64,000 bases of DNA from Bryoerythrophyllum caledonicum (lineage: Eukaryota; Streptophyta; Bryopsida; Pottiales; Pottiaceae), in contig OZ020525.1 in NCBI GenBank assembly GCA_963971425.1, positions 21,272,187 to 21,336,186 of the forward strand, given 5' to 3'. The translations under genes and the position numbers were made by a program. The notes under the pieces are model-generated. The model was not told the origin of the DNA. It saw only the letters and a list, made by a program, of their open reading frames with translations, and searched no databases. Of this stretch, positions 10,301 through 24,200 are shown one piece after another (the first letter of the stretch is position 1; the number at the start of each line of letters is the position of its first letter).

Positions 10301-13300
10301 GCAGAAACTGTGATGGACAGAAATGTTAAAGGTGCAAGAGGTCGGTTCAAGATGTATGGAGATGATGAGGTATTTTCTCTTTCTGTCCTTCGTTCTAACT
10401 TTCAAAATGACCTAATAGTGTTGTACAAGCTGTCAACATATACAAAATATTAGGTGATGTGACAAGTATCTTTACTTTCTCTGACATCGGAAGTTTGATA
10501 ATGGTGATTCGCTTGTTGCAAGTGACCTTACAGCTTTATACTCGAACATTTCACTTCATAATGTGATAGAATGGAGTCATGGATCTGTAGAGCTTATTCT
10601 TTGCACCGTACTTCACTTTGAGGGGAATTGTGGAGTATCTGTGATGGAAACTGAATTGTTTTGCGCATCTGTCTTCTCTGGTTTGGGGTTTATGTTGCTA
10701 TTCAAATTTCTTTAGAAAGTTTATTTTTGAAAAGTCAGGTTTCATTGGGTTTGAATGTGACGTATTAGCTTTTTAGGCGTTTTTGGCTTGTGCAGCTCTT
10801 GGTTTAATTCTGCTGGTATTCCAACTATCAAAATTCTTGTTATGTGGAATTGAGGATGCAATTGTGTTTTTCTTTCAGGAAGTAGTGAAACCCTCGCCTG
10901 TCTCGCGACAAGTCGACTTCGGAAAGAAGGACGTTACCAAAGGAGTGAAGAAACCAAGTAAATCGAGCTTAAACTCCTTTAACTGAATGCACCACTTAGG
11001 AACAAATTATTAAAGGAATGGTTGAGTAAAATACATTCTTAGCCTCCATAATATTAGAACCTGTGCTGCTTCAACTCATGCTCCTTTATTCGTTCATTTA
11101 ATGACTTGTGCTGGCCATGCAGGTGATTCTGATAAGGCTAAATCTGCCAAGGAGGAAGCACGGGAACTCAAACTCCAGGAAGAGTCTTATGTTCGTAAAC
11201 AAGTTGAGGCAATAAAGAGAAGGCTTTCTTTAGTGTTGAGAGCTCTCGGTTTAGTTGCTGTTGCAAATCCAGCGAAAGCACATGAGCAACTCCCTGCTCT
11301 GGTGAGTTTTGTTTCTGTTACACTTCAGTGTTCCTATGAATCTTTTGGATTGTTTTGCTTAAACCATGTTCACACGGGTTAATGTAGGACTTCGTCATCG
11401 GCAAGGGCATGACAGAATTCGTTCCTCTAACTTTTGCAGGTGGATCGTGTATTCCCCCTACTCAAATCGCCTCTTGTTAGTTCAGAGGCTTATGAGACTG
11501 TAGAAAAGCTAGCTAGTTGTGTCGCAGCTCCAAGGAATATGGGTGCGGATATAGCAGCATCTCTGAAAATGGCAGCAGCAGGTTCGATTTTGAACGACCT
11601 GCAAGCTCCTGTACAGTTGTCCCCTAAGGACAAAAACCAGAATTCAGGTGTAGTCGACAGAGTGGTCAGTAGTCTGGTGCAAGCTTGTAAAAATGGTCCA
11701 ATTCCTCCTCCATCATTTACTGTTCTCTATCCTGTAAGTATTCTCGACTCTTAAGTCTTTGTAGCTATTCTATGCTTCTGTTACGGTATCGTGTATAGTT
11801 TTTTTATAACCTTTCAAGACTAGATGCAAATATAGTTATCTCCCTTGGATTTCAGCTCATGTAATTTACAGTCATTACTTTAATAGTAGGGATATCTTCT
11901 AAGCTTCAGCTTATTAATACTTGATTCACTCTACCTCACATTCCATCATTTTCTATTCATGATCGGTTTATATTGCTCAACTTTTTCTCCGTTTTTGAAA
12001 TTGATGTGTTGCCCAGGTTTTGGAGCAAATTATGCTAGCGCAAAAGAAGACCAGACTTCATGATGATGTCCTTGCCGTTCTAGCTCTACATACATCCCCT
12101 CGAATTCCACTGCCCCGGACACAAATGCTCTCTGTAAGCTCATTGCTGTTGAAGTAATTTCTTTTAATGTGTACAGTATTTCAGTTTCTTAATATATTCG
12201 TGTTTTGGTCTATATTTGAAACTCATGCTGTGGCTATTCTTATTACAATCTTCATGTGAGCACGGAACTGAATGTCTCATAATAGGTGTAAGAAACTGAA
12301 GCTGCCACCTTACGTTGAACCCTCCTGTCTCGGTCTTGCAGGTTCTTTACCATGTGCTGGGCTGTGTTCCTTCATATCATGCCAGAATCGTACCTTTGCT
12401 GAACGAACTTTGCCAAGGATTGGAAGCCGAGAACTTAGCTGAGGTATTTCATTGATAAAGCGTGTTATTTTGTCAACTCGGAAATATTCTTTTCCTGGTT
12501 TTGCTATGCTAGTATTATAGTTGTACTGACATGCTTAATAACTGCTTATACGACCTTCAGGCCCTCAATGGTCTGTACTCGGAGTTTGCGGTCGTGCGCA
12601 TTGCGTGTTTAAACGCTGTTAAACACGTACCTTCTCTTGGACGAAAGACTACTGGAGATAAATCTACAGTAACGACTTTACTTTGGATGGCGTTGCATGA
12701 CCCAGACAAGGTAAACGAAGAAGCTAACCTAGATTTAGAATGCTTCACATATTCTGTGCATTTCTTGGTTTGGGTTATAGGATGTTCGGGGCCCAATCTT
12801 CGCATGTACTATTTCTTACCGGAAGGATTGTGCTGTGGTGATAGTCAGTTGCAGAGGTTGCGGATGAAGTCTGGGACTTCTCTGGTTACGAACAGATTAT
12901 GCCAGAAAGTTTAAAAACAGACTATGCTAATGGGCTTATGGTTGCGCTTGCACATGTCCATAGCAACGTGCGCCAAGCAGCAGCTGAAGCAATTGCTGCA
13001 GGAATGTATGAATTTCCAGTCACTGTTGCGGTAGGTTTATCATCGCTGTCGTTATTTCTGCTCCGTTTCTCTGATATGTAGATTCCTGTTTCACCGTGCG
13101 GTGTGCTGATTTGTAAAATTTCTATATGAATAATGGCATTCGCTTGTGCAGGAAACCTTAAATTTGGCATTTTCCTTGTACATCAAGGAGCTGCCCATCA
13201 TTCGCAGTGAAGTTGATAATACTTGGTATGGAAGACATGGCGTGGGACTATTACTGCATGCCTCCGCAGATGTTCTTACACAAAAGGATCTGCCTTTGGT

Positions 13301-16300
13301 CATTACCTTCCTCATATCTCGGGCACTGGTATGTGATACGATTATTGTGAGTGATTAAATTGTTCGCTTCTATTTTAGTGGTTTAATTCTTTTTGTGTTC
13401 TCATGATTTTTTTCAATTCTTGCAGGCGGATACCAACCAAGTAGTGAGGTTAAAAATGGTGGAGGCTGGAGTGGCTATTATCGACAAACAAGGGAGCGAA
13501 AATGTTGGACTTCTGCTCCCAATCCTTGAGAACTATCTCGATAAGAAGGTTAGGATTTTTTTCTATATCTATTCATGCTTTTTCTTCTGCTGTTGCTTAG
13601 CGTGTCTATTCCCCGTCTTCTGTTGTGGATTGTGAAGAACTTAACGGTTGTCATTGTGCTAAGTTATTACTGTCTGGCAGTCATCACGTTATAATGTTTT
13701 GAACGTTCTTCAACACTAAATTTATGCCCACGAACAACTGTTTATATGTGTTTTAAAGTACGTTGGAGGTGACTAGCTCAGACGTTCTTTTCACGAACTC
13801 TTTTTTTTTGTAATGTTCCCAACTTAATCAGAATACGTATTACCCCACAGTAAGATGGTTACAATGTGTAAACATGTTTTTGAGCAATTTGTGGTATGGT
13901 TGCCTTGTAACCACAAATTGCAAAACATGATGAAATATCTGCCGTCTTTTCAGGCTGCCGATGAGGAACGCTATGATTTGGTGCGGGAAGGAGTCGTCAT
14001 TTTTATGGGGGCTCTTGCGAAACATCTTTCGCTGGTATGGCATTTCTTTCGAAGTAACTACTTGATAATATAGGTTTTTAGTGAATTTGTTAAATTGTGC
14101 ATTTGTTTGTCGGCACCATCATGGCGCGAGCTATTGACAAGGGATGCTTTTGTACGTTGTGTTGCTCAATTTGCAGGATGCTTCAAAAGGATCACTTATT
14201 TTAGAGAGGTTGCTGGAAGTTTTGAACACACCATCAGAAGCAGTGCAGCGTGCTGTATCAGACTGCTTGCCCCCTTTGATGCCATCCCAAAAGGTAATAT
14301 AATCTTTCCTCTTCAAAGGACTTATAATCTTTCCTCTTCAAAGGACTTGTAGTCGGCACGAAATCATTTATTTTCTTACAAGAATCGCTAATTTTAATAA
14401 TCAGGGTCCAGGATAGAATCATAGTCTATGGAAGGTCCTTGCAGCTAGTACGGATTCATGTTTTCATTGTCGAAATGAGTCTGTGCCTTGGGCGTATTAG
14501 ACGTGGTAATATTGCTCCGCAGCTCATTTACTTTTGTTTCTGTTGTTTAACATCGTAAAGGAGCAGCACATCCAAATCTTAGTAAGTAAAAAAATCTTTT
14601 TGCAAGTATTCCTACCGGTTTTGCGGAGCTGAGTGCTATCAGTGAATTTGCTTAAAATCCTTTTTGATCAACTGCAGGATAATGCAGAAGCATTGGTCGC
14701 AAGTCTCTTGCAAAAGCTCAAGGTCTCGGACAAATATGGAGAGCGTAGGGGAGCTGCCTTCGGTTTGGCTGGCGTAGTCAAGGGTTTTGGTCTTCCAAGT
14801 ATAAAACGTTACAAAATTATGGAAGCTTTACGATCAGGTGTTGATGATAAGTAAGTCCTCGTTCTTTTGAGGGACTTATTTCTTACGTTTTGAGCCTCAT
14901 GCTTCATATTTATTCATACTTCGTACATTGTGCAGGGCTTCTGCGAAAGCAAGAGAAGGCGCGCTGCTCGGTTTTGAGTGTTTGTGCGAGAAGTTGGGTC
15001 GCCTTTTTGAACCGTGAGTCTCGCACTCACTTTTTTCATAAATATTACTTATTTTGGGAAAGCATAAGCGTCAGGATTTCACCCTTGTCGTTCAGAATTT
15101 CAAGTTAGGTTATCAATGTGCATATACTATCTCGTTTGGGAGCTTAATTACCAAAATTTTCCATTTCATGAAAGAAGACTAGGTCAGATTATTTGATTCC
15201 AGTAACATCTTAATAAGGTCGTATGTTCACTTGCAGGTATGTGATCCACATCTTGCCAGTACTCTTGATCTGCTTTTCAGATCCTGTTATTGCTGTACGA
15301 GATGCAACGGATGCTGCTGCCCGTGCAATTATGTCTCAGCTTAGTGGACCTGGTGTTAAGCTGGTTCTTCCCGCTTTGATGAAGGTTGTTACTGACCTTG
15401 TTGCAAATTTATGTTCCCTCTTGTATTTAGTCAGTAGACTGCCCTTCATGTGAATGTACCCCGGTTTCTCACGAAGAACCTTTTGCAGGTTTATCAAACT
15501 GAGGCATCACAAAACTGTTGATTTTGATTCCGAGTCTGTACCACGTATTTGCCCAACTTATACTTTTTTTGCAGGGTCTGGAAGATAAAGCATGGCGCAC
15601 AAAGCAAGGAAGTGTGCAAGTTCTTGGTGCCATGGCATATTGTGCTCCTCGCCAACTTTCTCAATGTTTACCCACTATTGTTCCTAAACTAAGTGAGGTA
15701 CATAAGAACTCAACTGAAGTTTTTGCTGACTTTTGTTTGAGGTCCTATGATAATTTCGCAAGAGGCTCACCAGCCAGAACGTGGATCAACTATTTCGAAT
15801 ATCTTTGACATAAATATTGGCCTGTTTGGTGGGTATATCAAATATAAACAGGTTCTTACAGATACACATCCCAAGGTTCAATCAGCGGCTCAAACTGCGT
15901 TGCAGCAGGTATTGGGTTAATATGAAAAACTTGTTTGATCTCCAGTTCTACGTCTTGTTTGACACGATTTTGTTCTTGCTTTCAATTTGCAGGTGCTCGT
16001 TGCATTTTTAAGTGTAGGTTACTGCTTCACATGTTGTGTTCGACTAGGAATTGGAACAATTCTGTTACAAGTCAACTTTTGGCATGTTTGATGTTTCAGG
16101 TTGGAAGCGTTATCAGGAATCCTGAAATCGCTGCTTTGGTGCCTACCTTACTTATCTCTATTGCAGACCCGAATGAACATACGAAAACATCTCTTGACCT
16201 ACTTTTGCAGGTACCTTTTTAAGCTTCCATTTCTGCTTTTGGATTAATAACTGTCCTCGCTACTCTAATCGAAAATTGTACCCCGGGAAATTCCTCGGGA

Positions 16301-19300
16301 TAATATGCAGATGGCTTAGTGTTTGTCTGAGATCATCTGTGATTTGTGTAAATCTAAATTAGTTGTTATCCAGGTGTCACATGTCTTCCACTAACCCAAA
16401 TGTTATGTTACAGACTACGTTTGTGAACTCAGTTGATGCGCCGTCATTGGCACTGCTCGTTCCAATCGTCCATCGTGGTTTGAGAGAGAGGAGTGCAGAA
16501 ACAAAGAAAAAGGCTGCTCAAATTGTTGGGAACATGAGCTCTCTTGTTTCCGAACACAAAGATATGCTTCCATACCTTCGTTTGCTACTTCCCGAAGTGA
16601 AAAAGGTTGGCTTCATCTCACACCAGTATTGAGCAAACATAATTTCATTGTGAATCGCTTCACTTCGTTAATGTGCTTTTTGAACTACACCTGCTGATTC
16701 AGCAGTTCTCGTGTGAATAGGTTCTTGTCGATCCTATCCCAGAAGTGCGGACAGTTGCGTCAAGAGCTTTGGGCTCATTGATCAAAGGCATGGGAGATGA
16801 GAATTTCAAAGACTTGGTGCCTTGGCTTCTGCACACATTAAAGTCAGAAACAAGCAGTGTGGAGAGATCCGGAGCTGCTCAAGGATTGAGTGAGGTACGT
16901 GTCATACCTGTACTACAATGATCGGCTTACTTGCTCAATCGATTGAGATTTTGGGATTGCCAGATACCTGCTAAGCCCCCATTAGGATGGATGTTGCCGA
17001 TATTCATGCTCACCAAGATCCTACAATATGCGATTTTGTGTAAAATTTGTAATTGCTCAATACTTTGGATATCTTGGACTTGCAGGTTCTTGCAGCGATA
17101 GGCACCGACTACTTTGAGTCACTTCTACCGGATATAATTGCCAACTGTTCGCACCAGCGATCTGCAGTTAGAGAGGGCTATCTTACACTTTTCAAGGTTA
17201 GTTTTCCGCTGTATCCATAAGTTGTAATGTAATATCTTGCTATTTAAAATTCAAGGATCTAAAACTAATACTGTTTTCTGTTGTTTACGTTGCAGTATTT
17301 GCCTGTGGCTCTTGGACCAGTTTTCCAGAAGTATCTTCAGAAAGTCCTACCAGCTATTCTCGATGGTACGTTGATCCACCCAGAGCTTTCTTACATTTGC
17401 ATGGGGATGTTTTTTGGCAGTTCTAAATCAAGCAATTGGTCTAAAGTTTCATAGTTTATACTTTTAACATGATGCAAAGTGTGAAGTGGAGAGGTGTGTA
17501 CCGGTATTGAAAATCTGAGTTACAGAATCTTGTTATGAACTTGAGTGAGGTGTGCCGGATTTAGTTGCATATTTTTGTGTTAGATGGTTCATCCCTTGAT
17601 TTGTAGAGCAATATGTGAGCACCTACTTTGGTTTAGGGTTGTTTATTTCATTTACACTTGGTTTGTATTACTAATCTATGACGTTCAATTGGCAGGCCTG
17701 GCTGATGAGAATGAATCTGTTCGGGATGCTGCTTTAAGTGCTGGGCACATTCTAGTGGAGCACTATGCAGCATCGTAAGCTTCGAATTTCCTGTCTGTTT
17801 CAGACTCTGTTGTAATTTGCTAGTTTGTCGTGATGGGCCAGGAAACACAGGTAGACCTGGCTTCTTCCTCATTACCTTAATTTAGCTTCAAGTCTCCTAA
17901 TTATTGTTTTTGTATCCTGGGCTTGATCTTGTGGCAGTTCGCTTCCACTCTTGCTTCCTGCTGTAGAAGAAGGGATATTCAATGACAACTGGCGTATTCG
18001 GCAGAGTTCTGTGGAACTTTTGGGTGACTTACTTTTCAAGGTTTGCTCACGATGCAACTCAATGAACTTTGAATTTGGTTGAGGAATGCCTGCTCTGGAT
18101 CAATCCTTTTCCTTAGTCCAAACCAGCGTGGGATTGTATTTGTTGACTGCTCCGTTCTTCATTCTGTTGTGTAGGTCGCAGGAACATCTGGAAAGGTGGT
18201 GATTGACGGAGGTAGTGATGATGAGGGTGCTAGCACAGAAGCACACGGTAGAGCCATTGTGAACATTTTAGGTGCGGAACGCCGAAATGAGGTTTTGGCT
18301 GCAGTCTACATGGTGCGGTCAGATGTTAGCCTCGCTGTTCGACAGGTACAGTCCACCAGATTTGCGTTGGTTACTTTAATTCCCTGTTGCTTTACGAAGT
18401 ACGTTCAGAATTTGTTTGAACATATGTTGCCAGTTCTTACTTTGCAACCCTACATGCTGTGTTCGACTCGCAGGCATCGCTCCATGTTTGGAAGACTGTA
18501 GTTGCTAATACGCCAAAAACATTGAAGGAGATAATGCCAGTCTTAATGAGGACTTTGATCGACTCCCTTGCCTCCACGTCATCTGAACGTCGACAAGTAC
18601 GTTTTTGCTAAACGAAATGGGGCTCCATTCTTATAATCTATGATGAAGATTTTTGAGCTTCCATCTTTGTTTAAAGAGGTTTCTGAAACTCCATAAAAAT
18701 ATCTGTGATTTTGAGTTATTCTGGCTCGCATTGGTTTGATTTGTCTTCTACTATCGCAGGTTGCTGGACGGTCACTTGGTGAACTTGTTCGAAAATTAGG
18801 AGAAAGGGTGCTTCCTTCTATTATTCCTATTTTGGCAAAGGGTCTCGAAGATCCAATTCCATCCACTAGACAGGTATTCCTTTCAGAGTATTTTGTATCT
18901 GGCAGTTGAATTCCAGCTCAGCTTTGTCTTTCTAACCACGCTATTGTATGTAGGGTGTTTGCATGGGGCTCAGTGAAGTGATGGGAAGTGCTGGCAAGCA
19001 CCAGTTAGTGTCATACATGGCCGAACTGATACCAACTATTCGTAGAGCACTTTGTGACAGGTTCGTCAATATTATTTGAATGCTGTCCTGCACTTCCTGT
19101 GGTTAAATGAAGTCAATTTGATGGAGATTGTCATGCATGCAATTTTTGTTGAGTTGATGGAGATTGTCCTTTGCTTCATGCAGAGAAGTGGTCGTCCGTG
19201 AGGCAGGAGGCTTAGCATTCAGCACATTGTACAAGGTAATATTTTTTCTGAAGAGAAGCCGTCATTGAGGTTCCAAGTGTCGTTTCATAGGTCTCATCAC

Positions 19301-22300
19301 TCTTTGTCGCGTTTATCAATATTCCTCTGATACTTTTCCAGATGTTGACTTTCTCATTTGATATTTTTAATGCGAAAAGTCAAGAGCCAGTCTTTAGATC
19401 TTACAGGGTTTTGCCTGCAAGTGATCCAACTTGTACTTTTTGGTGATAACAGAGCGCTGGGATGCAAGCGGTTGATGAGATTGTTCCTGCACTTCTTCAT
19501 GCATTAGAAGATGAGGAGACGTCAACTACTGCTCTGGATGGTTTGAAGCAGATTCTTAGGTGAGACAATTTTCATTGAATTGGTTACAACCATTTCATCA
19601 TTGATCCGTTGAATCAGTCCTTATGCCGTCATATATGCAAGTGTTTCTTTCTTAATTGAAGCTGTTGCGGGTAACTTTGCGGGTAGTGACATTATTTATT
19701 TATTGTGTAGTTTGCATTTCACTTTTTCTTGAAAGTAATGGCTCTACTAACCTCTACAATTTTCTTCTGGACAGTGTGAGAACCGCAGCAGTACTTCCAC
19801 ACATCATTCCAAAGCTTGTGCAAATCCCTTTGACGTAAGCATATCCTCTCTAGATCTGACTTGTCCTTAAATATGCGTGGTACTGTACTAGCTTTGGTGT
19901 GGAAAATCTTGAAGTTCTTTATTGATTGATATAATTGTATGAAATATTTCGCAGAGCTTTTAATGCCCATGCCCTGGGAGCATTGGCTGAAGTGGCAGGG
20001 CCTGGTTTGAATGTCCATCTGTCTACTTTATTACCACCCTTGATATCTACCATGGGAGGTGATGATGAGGTAGGTTTATCTTTCACAATGATCCCCTGGT
20101 ACTCTTTTAGATTACACAAACATTTGTGTTTTCTGATGTATCTTTTGTCATCAGAGGATCTGACTTTGTGTTGGCAATCTCAATTCTCTGTGTGCAGTCA
20201 ATTTCACCTTTGGCAAGGCGTGCAGCCGAAACAGTTGTGTTGGCAGTTGACGATGATGGTCTTGAAACTCTTGTTTCAGAACTCCTGCGAGGTTTGGGTG
20301 ACACTCAGGTCAGTTGGTTGTCTTGAAACATTTGAACTTATTGCAGTTGGTATATTGTTTCTCCTGTTATTTTTGTTGCTGACGATTGCTCGTCCTTGTG
20401 CAGCCTGCTGTAAGAAGAGGGTCTGCATACCTTGTGGGTTTCTTTTTCAAAAATACCAAACTGGGCATTGAAGAGGATGTGCCTAACCTACTTACCACAT
20501 TGGTGGTCATGCTTACTGATAATGATCAAAGTACAGTCCAGGTATTGTAAATTTGTCCAAATAGCCCTCCTATTTCGAGAAACAATCTTGCTATATCTGT
20601 TCACGTACAACATATTTACTTGTTTTGGATCAGGCTGCTTGGGAGGCTCTTGGGAACGTTATCGGAACCGTCCACAAGGAGACCTTGCCTTCTCTGTTGA
20701 AGGTTGCACGCGATGCTGTTTCTACTGCCAGAGACAAAGAACGTCGTAAACGCAAGGTTAGAATCACGTAGTACATCGATGACCACAATATGATGACTAT
20801 GATGTCTGCGTCTTCGCAAGTAGTGCCAAACCTCTTGCACCAACGATAATTTGTTGTTGAAGTATCTTGAATTATGGAACTATATCCGCGTTCTTGGATA
20901 TTGGGTCATCTAAAAGCTTCATGCATTCTATTTTAACACGTGACATCATGCTTTGCACAGGGGGGACCCATATTAATTCCAGGTTTCTGCCTTCCTAAGG
21001 CTTTGCAGCCTGTATTACCAATTTATCTTCAGGCAAGTGTATTACTAAAACCTTTGGATTCACTCTTATGCTCCGTGAACCACATGTGAGGATTGCTGGT
21101 GTGGGATATATTATATAACAAAATGCTAATTCTAATTTTATTTTTCATTGTTGTTGAAAACAGAGCCTTATGAGTGGCTCAGCGGACACGAGGGAGCAGG
21201 CAGCAGATGGACTTGGAGAATTAATTGATGTCACCAGCGAGACTTCCCTGAAACCTTTCGTTGTCCAAATTACTGGGTATGTTTCTGGGCTTATATAAGT
21301 CGTTGTGTCTGTTCTGCTTGACACAACTCCCTCAAATATCGTTTTGTTCGCAGGCCCTTGATCCGTATCATAGGAGACAGGTTCCCGTGGCAGGTCAAGA
21401 GTTCTATCCTAGGCACTCTTGGGGTATTGATCAATAAAGGTGGAGTGGCCTTGAAGCCTTTCCTCCCCCAGTTGCAGACTACCTTCATAAAGTGCCTGCA
21501 AGACAATGCAAGGTAATTTCGTGCTTGTCTTTAGAACTTTCTCGCAAACGGTAGACTTAATTTATATCAAATACATGTGAGTTTATTTGATTGGGAAACA
21601 TCTTTCAACGTTTTAAATCAGATTATTGCCTTGGATTAGCAGTTTTCTGTTCTTTATGAAGTCCTATATGAAGTGACAAACAACAATCTCTAATCCTCTG
21701 CGATCTTTTCTTAGACCTGTGCGTTCAAGGGCGGCTTGGGCTTTGGGCAAGCTTACCAGACTGAGTACTCGGGTTGATCCTCTCGTTGGGGACCTTCTTA
21801 CTGGCCTACAGGTCTCTGCTTACTGGCTTGATTTATATTCTGAGCTGGTTTATCCGTTTGATCTCGTACGCATTCAACCAGAGAATTAAAAATTTGTGGC
21901 TCTTTTTGTGGTAACGTTACTGGCTCTATGTGACTAAATCGAAGAGAACCATGAGATCACATATCCTAATATAATTTCAATGTGATCAGGCTGCTGAAGG
22001 AGGGGTCAGGGAAGCAACTCTTGTCGCTCTAGAAGGGGTAATGGCTCATGCTGGAAAGAGTGTGAGTGCTCCTGTGAATGCGCGCGTATTGACCAGTCTC
22101 CAAGGCATGCTATCTTCAGAAGAGGATGTTGTGAGAACTTCTGCTGCGAAAACCTTGGGCATTGTTTCTCAGGTTAGTTTCTTATTTGTTCCGGTGATGG
22201 CATCTATGTGCTGCCTTAAATCAACAAGATGTATCGGATTCATTGAGTTTGGGTAGACACATGTATCTCAACAAAGTTGCATAGTTCCGCATGTGTTTTT

Positions 22301-23713
22301 GGTGTCTTTAATCTTAGTTTGTTTTTGTTGGCAGCATGTGGGAGATCCAGAATTCTCTTCTTTTCTGCAAGCAATGTGCACTGTTAGCCCTTCCCAGGCC
22401 TGGACTCTTCGACATGGCTGCACATTAGCCTTAGCTTCTATACTCCGACATGCCTCTGGCCGTGTTTCTTCTTCTCAAACTTCGCTTCCGACAACAGTTG
22501 GGTGTCTGAAAGCCAGGGCAAAGGATGACAAGGTAAGAGATGCTTTATTTCAGTCGCCTTTTGAGGAGGAATTTACTGTCCTTTGTTTGTTGTTCTTGAC
22601 CTCTCCGATCACAACCTGATCACTCTGTTCGCCAGGTTCCTGTGCGGGAAGGGACGGCGCAAGCCATATCTAGACTCCTGGTTTCCTTAGTTCAAGAGCG
22701 TCTGGCACCATCATCTGTTGGGGAGTTGATGCCAGTCTTGTGCTCACTACTGACGGACACTTCCAGTGACGTGCGTAGGCGAGCTCTAAGATCCGTTAAA
22801 GCATTGGCTAAGGTGAGCTGTTATCCTTATTGTCGTGTACTACTAGTGTATGTTCATGGGATACAATTCATTCACGTCTTGGAAGAAGTCAACTAGGCTA
22901 TCAGTACTAGACATTCAGCTGACTTGTGGACATGTTTGCCTGCGTTTGAATCAGGTTAACCCGGAGGGATTAGTACCAGCTGCTGGGCCTGGCGTAGGTG
23001 AATGCTTACAGGATAGTAGTGCTCCTGTTCGATTGGCAGCAGAGCGTTGTGCATTCCACTTATTCAAGCTCAGTCGAGGTTCAAATAATCTAAACCTACC
23101 CTTGTTTGTAGCTTACTGAAATTTGAAAAGAAAATCCTTGTACACAACCAGGACGATAATGTGAAGGGTATGCCGTTATCTAACGGCATACACTTTATAG
23201 CTTATATCCGTTAAGCTTAGATCCGACGAAGGGTATGCCGTTAGGTAAGATCCGTTATCTAAGCTTAGCGCTTTCACGGGCTTACCCAGTAAATGAGTAA
23301 TGAGTATCCCTTGGGGACCTTGATTAGTCTTGCATTTGTTGTTAGGGCATGGAGACGAAGTGGTCGATTTGAATATTCTTGTACAATATACTTTTATATT
23401 TACATTATGCTATGCTGACCTGATGGCAGGAGGTGAGAATGTCCAAGCAGCTCAAAAGTATATTACTGGACTTGATGCCCGTCGAATTGCGAAGCAGCCG
23501 GAAGTGAGGTATGCTGAGTACTTCATATGATTTTGTCGGACACATTCATCCCTTCAACGTGCTTAAGTCTGGCTTTGCTCATGTTTCGTTTACAATCTCT
23601 GTCTGCGGCTTTTTTGGCTCATACTTGTGTAATTTTGTTTATTCTGATCACGGTTTGTCTATGAATTCAGTGATGACAGTGACGACTCGGAAGCTGAAAC
23701 TCAAGTAGCCTGA
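4372..23713 (+). CDS. GCN1: GCN1 / ILITHYIA, HEAT-repeat activator of the eIF2-alpha kinase GCN2
   Basis: The spliced frame (60 exons, 2643 residues, ATG 4372 to TGA 23711-23713) is full length for GCN1, usually about 2600-2700 residues. Almost all of it is HEAT-type helical repeats. Residues about 845-890 form the charged helix typical of the family. About 1350-1960 is the eEF3-like core, with family segments such as [38 protein letters not shown] and [18 protein letters not shown]. The following region to about 2350 should hold the surface that binds the GCN2 RWD domain (inference from family order). The tail is acidic (DDSDDSEAE). GCN1 sits on stalled or collided ribosomes with GCN20/ABCF partners and lets uncharged tRNA activate GCN2. 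The plant homologue also acts in immunity and stress. No frameshift or stop is seen. ATG 4372 is the first in-frame ATG. Confidence 0.95.
6783..6890 (+). repeat. short degenerate tandem repeat inside a GCN1 intron
   Basis: The block 'aagtggatta' recurs about five times, twice extended to 'aagtggattagtgtat', within the intron 6755-6960. It is a small local expansion that leaves both splice sites intact. Confidence 0.6.
21033..21163 (+). other. GC-AG intron in GCN1
   Basis: The donor reads CAG|GCAAGT and the acceptor AACAG|AGC. Splicing here keeps the frame (…PIYLQ then SLMSGS…), while no GT donor nearby does. CAG|GCAAGT is the typical strong context of the minor GC-AG class handled by the U2 spliceosome. 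Confidence 0.75.
23168..23290. repeat. perfect short palindrome and relics inside a GCN1 intron
   Basis: GTATGCCGTTA (23168-23178) and TAACGGCATAC (23181-23191) form 11-bp arms around a 2-nt loop. The same words recur just downstream: 'gggtatgccgttagg' at about 23229 and 'atccgttatctaagctta' after it. This looks like a small duplicated hairpin inserted in the intron 23079-23429, one of the longer introns near the 3' end. Confidence 0.65.
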
Positions 23714-24200
23714 TGAAGAACAGAATGGTCTCGTGATTGAGAAGTCTCTGCTGGAATTACAGAAGCTGCCAATTACGGAATAGCTTGTGTGTGTGAGCTT
23801 TCGGCATTTAGATCGCCCTGTTCCTGAATCTTGTCTTTACTTCCATCATTGACCCGGTCAATGGCCTATTTCATCAGTTTTGTTTGTTCTTAATGTAATT
23901 GAATAGATTTGTAAGTGACATTAATCCTGGACAAGTCTTACAAGATCCGGATTTGAGGTAGGTTGAGGCTGATTAGTGGTGTACCGGTGTATTGGAGGAT
24001 CCAGCTGTTGTGTATTCATTCGCCATGAGTTTAGTATTTGAAATGAAGCTACCGGGAGAACCAAGGTTGAAAATAATGATAAGGAAGTTGCCTGTAATCA
24101 AAGAAGTTTCCGAAACATGTGACATTCCTGCCAAATTTTTAGGTAGAGTTTCTCAGTCATCGACCTGTTGCTGTCTCCTCTCCATCTCCTGCACTTCCCA
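23714..24200 (+). other. probable GCN1 3' UTR and downstream flank
   Basis: No credible reading frame. A/T-rich runs such as 'ttaatgtaattgaatag' near 23890 are of the kind used as plant poly(A) signals, but no exact cleavage site can be set. The end of the transcript is therefore an estimate. Confidence 0.4.

Larger units (their letters stand above)
4372..23713 (+). other. GCN1: GCN1 exon map (60 coding exons)
   Basis: Exons that close in phase: 4372-4495, 4929-5308, 5413-5538, 5633-6017, 6220-6366, 6570-6754, 6961-7087, 7395-7525, 7708-7784, 8028-8067, 8515-8681, 8883-9069, 9338-9415, 9532-9651, 9912-9971, 10250-10369, 10879-10957, 11123-11301, 11440-11733, 12017-12133, 12342-12443, 12561-12710, 12857-13030, 13152-13328, 13426-13548, 13954-14034, 14177-14293, 14678-14850, 14936-15013, 15237-15384, 15575-15697, 15852-15908, 16100-16210, 16414-16605, 16721-16894, 17086-17196, 17296-17365, 17696-17774, 17938-18040, 18175-18345, 18474-18596, 18760-18873, 18954-19060, 19184-19235, 19453-19559, 19775-19834, 19955-20069, 20198-20308, 20404-20541, 20634-20756, 20961-21032, 21164-21276, 21354-21512, 21715-21811, 21990-22172, 22335-22532, 22636-22812, 22955-23078, 23430-23508, 23671-23713. 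All introns are GT-AG except 21033-21163 (GC-AG). Least certain are the 8067/8515 and 8681/8883 junctions. Confidence 0.8.
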
